Positions 7,589 through 14,885 of a stretch of 64,000 nucleotides of DNA are shown piece by piece. How positions within the stretch are numbered: position 1 is the stretch's first letter; each line of letters opens with the position of its first letter. The notes beneath the pieces were generated by a model, which saw only the letters and a program-made list of their open reading frames with translations, made no database searches and was not told the DNA's origin. The translations under genes were made by a program, and so were the position numbers. Source of the stretch: Nocardia sp. NRRL S-836 (GTDB lineage Bacteria; Actinomycetota; Actinomycetes; Mycobacteriales; Pseudonocardiaceae); assembly GCF_001279525.1 (NCBI RefSeq), contig NZ_LGDY01000100.1:62001-126000 (forward strand), written 5' to 3'.

Positions 7589-8742
7589 GGGGCCTGGACG
7601 AGGCCGCTGCCGATGTCGGTGGAGGGCAGCGGCAGGCGCAGGGCGGTGCCGGCCAGGCGGGCCCAGAGCTCGAAGCCGCGGGCGCCGGTGCGTTCGGCGA
7701 TCAGGACCGCCACGCCGGCCACGTGCGGGGTGGCCATCGAGGTGCCGCGCAGGCGCCGGTACTTCTCCGGCAGCTTGAACGACGAGTAGACGTCCACGCC
7801 GGGCGCGCACACGTCGATCTGGCCGATCTTGTCCACCGAGCCGGAGGAGAACTGCGCGATGGCGCGGTTCACGTCGATCGCGGCCACCGCGATGATGGAC
7901 GGGCAACGGGCCGGGTGGCCCACCGGTGCGATGCGGCCGGGGCGCATGGAGGCGTTGCCCGCCGCGGCGATGATCAGCGTGCCCTTGGCCATGGCGCGCT
8001 GGGCCACGGTCTCGTAGATCTGCGAGTACGGGGTGCCCGCGGGGACGTCGGCGCCCAGCGACATCGAGATGACCGCGCAGCCGTTGGCCACGGCCCAGTC
8101 GATGCCCGCGAGGATGCCGCCGTCGGCGCCGGAGCCCGCGTTCGACAGGACCTTGCCCGCGAAGATCTCGGCCTCGAACGCCAAGCCGTAGCCGGGCAGC
8201 GTCGCGGGCTTGCGCGGGCCCGCGGAGGTGCCGATGCAGTGCGTGCCGTGACCGTGGCCGTCCTGCACGTCCTCGCCGGTGATGAACGACTTCGTCGTGA
8301 CGGAACGGCCGGCGAAGTCCGGGTGGTTCTGCTCGAAGCCGGTGTCGAGGACGGCGAGCTTGACGCCCTTGCCGGTGGCGGTGCTGACGTCCGCGCCCAC
8401 GGCCTGCAGGCCCCACGTCAGCACCGACTCGTCGGCCGCGGGCTGCGGCTCGTCCTGCGGCACGGGTGCGGCGAACGCGTGCACGACGCGTTCCGGTTCG
8501 ACGATCTGGACCGGGCCGGGACGCTCGGCGGCGCCGTTCAGCTCGGCCAGCAGGTTCGGGTCGGCGGTCACCACGGCGACGCCCAGCTCCGGGAACACCT
8601 GCACGGTCTCCGGGTCGAGGTCTCCGCTGTTGGGGTCGAACCCGGCGATCGCGCCGAGCTCGGCCACCCCCTCGTCGATGGCGTCCTCCTGCAGCAGCAC
8701 CAGGAATCGGCCGGTGGTCTCCACTTCCGCTGGTTCGGTCAT
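7585..8742 (-). CDS. S8 family serine peptidase (subtilase), no signal peptide
   Basis: This 385-aa subtilisin-type protease has the full catalytic triad: Asp in AVLDTGFEQNHP, His in DGHGHGTHCIGT, and Ser in RGTSMATPHVAG. The oxyanion Asn is in IIAAAGNAS. Residues about 1-100 form an N-terminal extension like a propeptide, but there is no signal peptide or membrane anchor, so the enzyme is either cytoplasmic or exported by a non-Sec route. The start is an ATG with a ribosome site. The downstream 73-aa gene overlaps its stop and may be a separate propeptide-like partner. Confidence 0.88.
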   Translation of the reverse strand: MTEPAEVETTGRFLVLLQEDAIDEGVAELGAIAGFDPNSGDLDPETVQVFPELGVAVVTADPNLLAELNGAAERPGPVQIVEPERVVHAFAAPVPQDEPQPAADESVLTWGLQAVGADVSTATGKGVKLAVLDTGFEQNHPDFAGRSVTTKSFITGEDVQDGHGHGTHCIGTSAGPRKPATLPGYGLAFEAEIFAGKVLSNAGSGADGGILAGIDWAVANGCAVISMSLGADVPAGTPYSQIYETVAQRAMAKGTLIIAAAGNASMRPGRIAPVGHPARCPSIIAVAAIDVNRAIAQFSSGSVDKIGQIDVCAPGVDVYSSFKLPEKYRRLRGTSMATPHVAGVAVLIAERTGARGFELWARLAGTALRLPLPSTDIGSGLVQAP

Positions 8743-8805
8743 GACTTCTCGCCCCTACTCTCCTGTAGCCCTACTCAAGAGAGTCGTCACCCGGCGGCTT
8801 CTGTT

Positions 8806-9978
8806 TCAGGCCATTTGCCGACGACGTTGGAAGAATTCCCCGATCGGCTCAACGTACTTGGCCGCGATCGGCCCCAGGATCGCCATCAGCAGCACGTAGG
8901 CGGTCGCGAGCGCGGCCAGTTCGCCGTTCACCTGCCCGGACGCCACGGCCAGCCCGGCGATCACGATGGAGAACTCGCCACGCGCGACCAGCGCCACCCC
9001 CGCACGCATGCGGCCCATCTTGCCGATGCCCTGCCGGCGCGCCGCCCACCAGCCGGTGACGATCTTCGTCGCGGTCGTGACCGCGGCCAGCGCCACCGCG
9101 ATCCCGAGCACCGGCGGGATCGACTTCGGGTCGGTGTTCAGGCCGAACACGACGAAGAACATCGCGGCGAACAGGTCGCGCAGCGGCTCCAGCAGCCGGG
9201 TGGCGTTCTCCGCGGTCGACCCGGAGATGGCGATGCCGAGCAGGAACGCGCCGACCGCCGCCGACACCTGCAGCTGCGAGGCGACACCGGCCACCAGCAG
9301 CGCCGAGCCGAGCAGCTTGAGCAGGAACACCTCGTGGTCGGGGCTGTCGACGATGGCCGAGATGAAGCGCCCGTACTTGAGCGCCACCACGAGCACGACG
9401 GTGATCGCGAGCAGCGAGATGCCGACCGAGGTGAGGCCGCCGAGGAAGCTCACGCCGGACAGCACGGCCGTGAGGACCGGCAGGTACACGGCCATGGCGA
9501 GGTCCTCGAACACCAGCACCGACAGCACGACCGGTGTCTCGCGGTTGCCCAGGCGGCCCAGGTCGCCGAGCACCTTCGCGACGATGCCGGAGGACGAGAT
9601 GTAGGTGACGCCCGCCATCGCGAGCGCCGCCACCGGGCCCCAGCCCAGCAGCAACGCCGCTATCGCGCCCGGTGCGGCGTTCAGCACGAGGTCGAGCACG
9701 CCCGCCATCCACGAGCGCTTCAGGCCGGTGGTGAGCTCGGCGGCCGAGTACTCCAGCCCGAGCAGCAGCAGGAGCAGCACCACGCCGATCTCGCTGGCCA
9801 GGTGCGTGAACTCGCTGATGCCGTGTAACGGCACGAAGCCGCCGACACCGAAGGCGAGACCGCCGACGAGGTAGAGCGGGATCGGCGAGATGCCCATCTT
9901 CCAGGCGACCCGGCCGAGCAGACCCAGACCGAAGAACACCGCGCCGAGCTGGATGATGGCGATGGTTGTCTCATGCAC
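8806..9978 (-). CDS. CPA2 family cation:proton antiporter
   Basis: This 390-aa membrane protein has about 12 hydrophobic segments spread over its length and belongs to the monovalent cation:proton antiporter-2 family (KefB/KhtU-like). Typical features are LLLLLLGLEYS near residue 70 and LLKLLGSALLVAGVASQL in the middle. It likely exchanges K+ (or Na+) for H+ in the plasma membrane. It lacks the C-terminal TrkA-N domain found in KefB. The GTG at 9978 lies five bases after the stop of the KhtT-like gene, so the two are an operon and the regulator subunit is made first. Confidence 0.87.
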   Translation of the reverse strand: MHETTIAIIQLGAVFFGLGLLGRVAWKMGISPIPLYLVGGLAFGVGGFVPLHGISEFTHLASEIGVVLLLLLLGLEYSAAELTTGLKRSWMAGVLDLVLNAAPGAIAALLLGWGPVAALAMAGVTYISSSGIVAKVLGDLGRLGNRETPVVLSVLVFEDLAMAVYLPVLTAVLSGVSFLGGLTSVGISLLAITVVLVVALKYGRFISAIVDSPDHEVFLLKLLGSALLVAGVASQLQVSAAVGAFLLGIAISGSTAENATRLLEPLRDLFAAMFFVVFGLNTDPKSIPPVLGIAVALAAVTTATKIVTGWWAARRQGIGKMGRMRAGVALVARGEFSIVIAGLAVASGQVNGELAALATAYVLLMAILGPIAAKYVEPIGEFFQRRRQMA

Positions 9979-9983
9979 TGTGC

Positions 9984-10466
9984 TTAACCGCCGTGGAGGA
10001 TCTCGGCGGCGGCGTCGAGGCCGTCCGCGGTGCCGACGACGACGGCCAGGTCGCCGTTCTCGAACAGGAAGTCGGGTCCCGGTGACGGGTGCGCGTTGCC
10101 GGACCGCACCACGGCCACGACGGACGCACCGGTCCTGGTGCGCAGGGCGGTCTCGCCCAGCGTGCGGTTCGCGAACGCGGTCACCGGCAGCTGACGGGTC
10201 GTGATGCCCGTGATGTCGCGGTGCTCCTCGCGCAGGTGGGCGACCAGCTGCGGCGCTCCGAGCAGGCCCGCGAGCGTGTTCGCCTCCTCCGGTGACAGCG
10301 GTATCGACGCCGCGCACGAGTCGGGATCGGTCGCTTTGGACAGGATGAGCTCGAAGCGCCCGTCGCGGTAGGTGATCACACCGACGCGGCGCCCGGCGCG
10401 GATCGTGAAGTCCTGACGCGTCCCGATGCCCGGCAGGGGCGTGATCTCTACGTTCACACAGATCAT
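9984..10466 (-). CDS. KhtT-like antiporter regulatory subunit (TrkA-C domain)
   Basis: This 160-aa soluble protein has an N-terminal beta domain (VEITPLPGIGTRQDFTIRAG) and a C-terminal RCK_C/TrkA-C domain (GASVVAVVRSGNAHPSPGPD then GDLAVVVGTADGL). Such proteins pair with CPA2 antiporters and gate them in response to a nucleotide or pH. In B. subtilis the equivalent pair is KhtT/KhtU; here the operon order is the same. The ATG at 10466 lies only nine bases from the divergent DUF1015 start, so at least one of the transcripts must be leaderless or the promoters overlap the coding sequences. Confidence 0.85.
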   Translation of the reverse strand: MICVNVEITPLPGIGTRQDFTIRAGRRVGVITYRDGRFELILSKATDPDSCAASIPLSPEEANTLAGLLGAPQLVAHLREEHRDITGITTRQLPVTAFANRTLGETALRTRTGASVVAVVRSGNAHPSPGPDFLFENGDLAVVVGTADGLDAAAEILHGG

Positions 10467-10475
10467 GATACGTGG
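10467..10475. promoter_or_regulatory. 9-base divergent intergenic region
   Basis: Only ATACGTGG-like sequence separates the start codons of the KhtT-like gene (minus) and the DUF1015 gene (plus). No ribosome site fits in this space for either gene, so leaderless transcription with promoters inside the opposite gene is the simplest reading. Confidence 0.4.
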
Positions 10476-11576
10476 ATGTCTCTTCCAGTACGCCCGGTGC
10501 GACGCGGGTGGGTGGTGCGCGACCGCGTGCCCGGCCCCGACGTCGACGAGTTCGCCGAGCCGGGTCAGGTCATCGGCGCGCTGGCCCGCGCCCCGCACGG
10601 CACGCTGCTGGCCGTCCAGCACCCGCACCGCACCCCGCAGGCGCTCGCCGCCGGCACCGGGCTGATCCAGGCGCTGCCGGCCGCCCGCGCCGAGCTCGCC
10701 GTCCTGATCCGGCGGTCCTACCGCGAGGTGACCGACGTCGTCGCGCCGTACCGGGTGGACGGGCCGGACGGCACGGCGTGCGGGCTGCTGTGCCTGGTCG
10801 ACCCGGACGCCATCGCCCACACCGAGGACGTCTACCCGGACGTGGTCGCCGAACGGGCCGAGGTGCTCGCCTCGCTCGGCATCGCCACGAGCGCGGCGAT
10901 GCTCGTCCCGATGACGCCGCACGACGGCCTCACGGAGCTGGTGCTCGGCATGGACGGGGAACCGGAGGTGTCGCTCGTGGACTCCGGCGGCCGCAGGCAC
11001 TGGGTGTGGCTGGTCGGTCCCGGCGAACGGCAGGACGCCCTCCTGCACGCCGCGGGAGCGCACCGGTTGCTCGTGGCGGACGGCAACCACCGGGTCGCCG
11101 CGGCCAGACAGGCGGGGCTGGCCGGGTTGCTGGCGCTCGTCACGGCCGGGCCCGGTCTGCGGGTGGGGCCGATCCACCGCGCGGTCGTGGGCACCGGGCT
11201 GGTCACGGCCGACCTGGTCACGGCGTGGGAACGGGTCGGGCTGCGGGTCAGCGAGCTGCCGTTCGTCATCGACCCGGAACCCGGTGTGGTCGTGGTGCGC
11301 ACCCCCGACACCGTGCTGCGGGTGGAACTGCCCGCCGGGCGGGGGATCGACCACGCCGTCGTGGAGTCGCTGCTGCTGGACGAGGCACTGGGCCTGGACC
11401 CGGAGAGCCTGTGCGTCAAACCCGTCGTGGACCCGCGGGCCGAGGCGGAGGCGGTGCTGCTGATCGCACCGGTACCGTTGAACGAGGTGCTGGCCGGGGC
11501 GAAGATGCCGCGCAAGAGCACCTACTTCACGCCCAAACCGCGCAGCGGGCTGCTGCTCGCGGACCTGACCCCGTAG
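10476..11576 (+). CDS. DUF1015 family protein
   Basis: This 366-aa protein matches the DUF1015 family in length and motifs: the family's ADGHHR-like motif appears as LLVADGNHRVAAARQAG near residue 210 and the C-terminal motif as MPRKSTYFTPKPRSGLLLADL. Members are suggested to be HTH-containing or kinase-linked proteins, often near serine metabolism genes, but the reaction is not settled. The ATG at 10476 fits the start of the family; there is no ribosome site because the gene is nine bases from its divergent neighbour. There is no membrane segment. Confidence 0.85.
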   Translation: MSLPVRPVRRGWVVRDRVPGPDVDEFAEPGQVIGALARAPHGTLLAVQHPHRTPQALAAGTGLIQALPAARAELAVLIRRSYREVTDVVAPYRVDGPDGTACGLLCLVDPDAIAHTEDVYPDVVAERAEVLASLGIATSAAMLVPMTPHDGLTELVLGMDGEPEVSLVDSGGRRHWVWLVGPGERQDALLHAAGAHRLLVADGNHRVAAARQAGLAGLLALVTAGPGLRVGPIHRAVVGTGLVTADLVTAWERVGLRVSELPFVIDPEPGVVVVRTPDTVLRVELPAGRGIDHAVVESLLLDEALGLDPESLCVKPVVDPRAEAEAVLLIAPVPLNEVLAGAKMPRKSTYFTPKPRSGLLLADLTP

Positions 11577-11609
11577 TGCCCTGTCCGGCGGTTCCTTAGG
11601 CCCCTGTCG

Positions 11610-11653
11610 AACGGTCTGCCGCGAGGGTGAGACTCGGAGGAACGGTCTGCCGC
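11610..11653 (+). repeat. Direct repeat AACGGTCTGCCGC
   Basis: The 13-mer AACGGTCTGCCGC occurs at 11610-11622 and 11641-11653, a 31-base spacing or about three helical turns. It lies in the 99-base gap just ahead of the STAS gene and could be a regulator site. Confidence 0.35.
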
Positions 11654-11675
11654 CGAGCCGATCCTTGAGGCACCG

Positions 11676-11996
11676 ATGGAACCCGAGCCGAGCCTGCTGG
11701 AGGTGCGTCGCCGCGGTGCGGTGGTGGCGGTCGCGGGCGAGGTCGACCTGTCCACGAGCGGCCTGCTGCGCGCCGAGCTCGCGCTGGCCTGCGCGTCCGG
11801 CGACGCGGCGGGGGACGTGGTGGTCGACTTCTCCGAGCTGACGTTCATCGGCTCCAGCGGGCTGCACGTGCTGATCGAGGTGGCGGCAGGCCTGGGGGAG
11901 CGGCGGCTGGTGCTGCTCGGCGGCGGGTGGGCGGCGTACGTGGTGAACCTGCTCGGCCTCCCGGCGCGCTACCCGAACATCGTCGTGGACGGCTGA
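11676..11996 (+). CDS. STAS-domain anti-sigma factor antagonist
   Basis: This 106-aa protein is a single STAS domain, the SpoIIAA/RsbV-type partner that binds an anti-sigma kinase. The diagnostic phosphorylation loop is visible as VDFSELTFIGSSGLHVL, where one of the Ser residues after FIG is the expected phosphorylation site. The N-terminal strand pattern VVAVAGEVDLSTSGLLR is also typical. No cognate kinase or sigma gene is within the neighbourhood, so its partner is elsewhere. The ATG at 11676 fits the domain border, with a possible ribosome site in TTGAGG. Confidence 0.85.
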   Translation: MEPEPSLLEVRRRGAVVAVAGEVDLSTSGLLRAELALACASGDAAGDVVVDFSELTFIGSSGLHVLIEVAAGLGERRLVLLGGGWAAYVVNLLGLPARYPNIVVDG

Positions 11997-12030
11997 GCGC
12001 GCGCACGTGCCCGGCGCTACTGTCGGCGGC

Positions 12031-12393
12031 ATGGCGGTTCGAGCGATCAGGGGTGCCACGCAGATCGACGCGGACTCCCGCGACCTGGTGCTGGAGGCCA
12101 CGGCCGAGCTGGTGCGCGAGGTGCTGGAGCGCAACGCCCTCTCCACGGACGACCTGATCAGCGTCGTGCTGACCGCCACCCCGGACCTCACCTCCGAGTT
12201 CCCCGCCTACGCCGCGCGCCAGGCCGGGCTCTCGGACGTGCCGCTGCTGTCCGCCACCGAGATCGCGGTGCCGGGGGCGATGCCGCGGGTGATCCGGCTG
12301 CTCGCGCACGTGGAGACGGACCTGCCGAGGCCGGCGGTCAAGCACGTCTACCTGCGCGGGGCGGCGGCGTTGCGCACGGACCTCAACCACTGA
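12031..12393 (+). CDS. aroH: Chorismate mutase, AroH type
   Basis: This 120-aa protein matches monofunctional AroH-type chorismate mutase (127 aa in Bacillus), which turns chorismate into prephenate in Phe/Tyr synthesis. Expected active-site residues are present in the right order: Arg7 in RAIRGAT, Arg63 in AARQAG, Glu77 in SATEIAVPG, an Arg near 86-89 in PRVIRLL, and Tyr107 in HVYLRGA. The ATG at 12031 gives the normal N-terminus. Its last 11 bases overlap the convergent TIR-macro gene. No other aromatic pathway gene is adjacent. Confidence 0.9.
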   Translation: MAVRAIRGATQIDADSRDLVLEATAELVREVLERNALSTDDLISVVLTATPDLTSEFPAYAARQAGLSDVPLLSATEIAVPGAMPRVIRLLAHVETDLPRPAVKHVYLRGAAALRTDLNH

Positions 12394-13465
12394 GGTCGGG
12401 CACCAGCGGCGACATCCGCACCGCCTCCTCCAGCGCCAGCCGCTCGTGGTCGTCGTAGGCCAGGAACGAGATGCGCCGCAACGACGTCTCCGGGTGCCGT
12501 TCGACGTGGTACACCGCCGCCTGCACCACCATCCGCGCCGTGTGCGTGACATTCGCACCCGCGACCCCCGTGCCCAGCAACGGGAAGAGGATCGTCCGCA
12601 CCCCCAACGGCTCGACGCGCGCCAACGCCGTCGTGACGCACCCGCCGATGTCCGACACCTGCCGGTACCCCGCGCCCGGCTCGCCCTGCACCGCCGCGAC
12701 GTGCACGACGTAGCGGACGTTGTTGGTGCCCTCCAGCGCCCCCGACCCGGTCACCAGCGCGGTGCCGGGGGCGACCGGTCGGCGTGGCGCCGCCAGCTCC
12801 TCCAGCTCGTCGGCCACCAGGTCCCGCGTGATCCGCCCTGCCTCGTCGCGCAGCGACCCCCAGTACCGGATGATCGCCGACACCGAGAAGTCCGTGTGCC
12901 TGGCCATCCGCATGTCGGTGTTCTCGCTGTTGACCCACACGTCGCAGTCGTGCACCCGCCGGATCGACCCGGCGTGGATGCCGATCCGGCACTCCGCGCC
13001 GCCCACCCGGAACACCGACGGCGACGGGCGGTCGCCGGAGATGCCGCGCAGGTGCGTGACGAGCGCGGCGATGTCGCTGTCGATCGAGTAGTGCCGCAGC
13101 CGCACGTACTGGCAGCGGCGCAGCGCCTCGACGCCCGCGGGCAGGCCGGCGGGCAGGTCGGCGTCCTCCACCAGCACCGGCACGACCCGGATGCCGAGCG
13201 CGAACGCCTCGGTGATCTCGCGCAGCACCCAGTCCTCGTCCGGGTCGCCGGTGTAGTCGAGCCAGCGCGGCCCGATCACCGCGAGCAGCACCTGCGAGCG
13301 GCGCAGGTGGGCGAACACCTCCCGCACGAAGTCGTCGCCCGCGCGCAGCGACCGGGACGCCAGGAACACCCGGTCGGACCCGAACGCCTGCGCGAGCTCG
13401 CGGTGCAGCAGCGTCGCGTAGCCGGGTTGCTCCAGCACGCGGTAGTTGACGAAGACGGTCGGCAT
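12383..13465 (-). CDS. TIR domain-macro domain fusion protein
   Basis: This 360-aa protein joins a TIR domain and a macro domain. The TIR part (residues about 1-140) begins TVFVNYRV, has the conserved SRSLRAGDDF loop, and keeps a candidate NADase catalytic Glu83 in DWVLREITEAF. The macro part (about 155-350) shows VNSENTDMRMA and the ligand loop FPLLGTGVAGANVTH; macro domains bind or hydrolyse ADP-ribose. It is the last gene of a minus-strand operon with an EccE-like gene, a membrane protein and a nucleosidase. TIR making an ADP-ribose-type product and macro reading or removing it is my inference. The gene starts four bases after the EccE-like stop. Confidence 0.82.
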   Translation of the reverse strand: MPTVFVNYRVLEQPGYATLLHRELAQAFGSDRVFLASRSLRAGDDFVREVFAHLRRSQVLLAVIGPRWLDYTGDPDEDWVLREITEAFALGIRVVPVLVEDADLPAGLPAGVEALRRCQYVRLRHYSIDSDIAALVTHLRGISGDRPSPSVFRVGGAECRIGIHAGSIRRVHDCDVWVNSENTDMRMARHTDFSVSAIIRYWGSLRDEAGRITRDLVADELEELAAPRRPVAPGTALVTGSGALEGTNNVRYVVHVAAVQGEPGAGYRQVSDIGGCVTTALARVEPLGVRTILFPLLGTGVAGANVTHTARMVVQAAVYHVERHPETSLRRISFLAYDDHERLALEEAVRMSPLVPDLSG

Positions 13466-13469
13466 GCGC

Positions 13470-14885
13470 TCAGCCCAGCAGGTGGTGTTCCGGCCCGGTC
13501 AGCGTGATGCCGACGCGGGCCGCCACGCCGTGACCGATCACCGTCACCTGCCCCGGCACGGGGGGCAGGTCGTCGAGCCACGTGCCGAACACGCCACGCA
13601 GCAACGCCTGCTGCGGTGCGGTGAGGTCGCCGGCCACCGCGAAGTCCGCGTCGTCGAGCAACGGCACGTGCTCCGGCCCGAGGTCGGCGACCACGAGCAC
13701 CGCGTGGTGCGAGCCCGGCAGGTCCGCGAGCCGCGGCACCTCGGCCGGCCGGTCCAGCACCAGCAGGTGCGGCAGCCGCGGACTGCCCAGCGCCACGGCC
13801 GGTGGACCGGGTTGCGCGTGGCCGAACGGGCCGTGCCACGGCGCGGCCGACTGCACGGTCACGGCCGCACCGCAGCTCACCGAACGCGCGGCGATCAGGT
13901 GCGCCAGCCGTGCGCTGGTCACCACGCCGACCACCGGCCGTTCGTGGAAGAGCCGCAACGGCGCGTGCGCCTGCCGCACGACGTCCCAGCCCAGCACCAC
14001 ACCCGCGCCACCGGTCCACGCCGCGGCCTGCCCGGCGACGTGCGCGGGTTCGACGTGCGTCCAGGACTGCCTGGACGGCAACGAGGGTGGCACGCACACC
14101 GGCACCGTCACCGCGGCCGCCGAGGCGTGGTGCCCGTTCAGCCGCTGCAACCGGCCGGCGTGCCGGATGCCGCTCGCGAGCCACGTCTCCGAGCTGAGCA
14201 ACGCCTTCGCGTCCGGACCGCTGAGCCGCAGCACCCGTTCCGCCACGAACTCACCGCCCGCGCGGGCCAGCCGCACCCCGACCGTGGCCGGCACCGCGGG
14301 GAACCGGCTCAGCAGCTCCAGCATCGGCGCCTCGGACCAGGTGTAGCAGGCGTGCAGGTCCGCGCCCATCGTGCACGCCTCGAAGCCGCGTTCGATCAGC
14401 TTCGCCGACGCCGCCGCGCCGTCGAGCCCGCCGAGGAACGCGACGACGTCCAGCACCTCGTCGTCGTCCAGCCGCGTGGCCGTGAAACCGTGCTGCGCCA
14501 GCACGTTCGTCGTCCAGTCCGCCGTCTGCGCCGGGTCGGCGGAGGAGACCGCGACGTAGGTCCACCGGTGCGCCGGGCTGCTGTGCTGGATCAGCTCGCG
14601 GTAGGCGTCGGGCGCCGGTGGCCGGGTGTGCACGACGACCTGCGCGCCCGTCAGCGGCGTGCCGGGCGCCAGCAACGCGGCCAGCGGCGGCAGGCGAGCC
14701 GGCCACGACAGCGCCGCCGCTGCCGACGGTGCCACCGCGAACGTGAGCGAGTGCGCCAGCGAACCCGGCGGCAGCAGGGCGTTCAGCAGCGCCGCCCGCC
14801 GGTCGCCGCGCGCACCGAGGTAGGCCTTGCGGTCGAGCAGCGCGTCGGCGACCGGCAGCCGTTTCACGAACCTGCGCGGGTCCAT
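13470..14885 (-). CDS. EccE-like protein of the conflict operon
   Basis: This 471-aa protein is Ala/Pro/Leu-rich with a start at MDPRRFVKRLPVADALLD. The last 180 residues follow the layout of actinobacterial type VII secretion EccE-like C-termini: GVVLGWDVV, then PLRLFHERPVVGVV, then a series of short strands to TGPEHHLLG. No clear membrane helix pair is seen at the N-terminus. The ATG overlaps the preceding gene's stop by one base (TGATG), so translation is coupled to the membrane protein. No other T7SS genes (FtsK/SpoIIIE ATPase, WXG100) are near, so the similarity may reflect a shared fold rather than secretion. Confidence 0.5.
   Translation of the reverse strand: MDPRRFVKRLPVADALLDRKAYLGARGDRRAALLNALLPPGSLAHSLTFAVAPSAAAALSWPARLPPLAALLAPGTPLTGAQVVVHTRPPAPDAYRELIQHSSPAHRWTYVAVSSADPAQTADWTTNVLAQHGFTATRLDDDEVLDVVAFLGGLDGAAASAKLIERGFEACTMGADLHACYTWSEAPMLELLSRFPAVPATVGVRLARAGGEFVAERVLRLSGPDAKALLSSETWLASGIRHAGRLQRLNGHHASAAAVTVPVCVPPSLPSRQSWTHVEPAHVAGQAAAWTGGAGVVLGWDVVRQAHAPLRLFHERPVVGVVTSARLAHLIAARSVSCGAAVTVQSAAPWHGPFGHAQPGPPAVALGSPRLPHLLVLDRPAEVPRLADLPGSHHAVLVVADLGPEHVPLLDDADFAVAGDLTAPQQALLRGVFGTWLDDLPPVPGQVTVIGHGVAARVGITLTGPEHHLLG

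Noticed and set aside
13470..14885. Firm call as type VII secretion EccE
   Set aside because: No other ESX genes nearby and no N-terminal membrane helices, so only an EccE-like label is kept.
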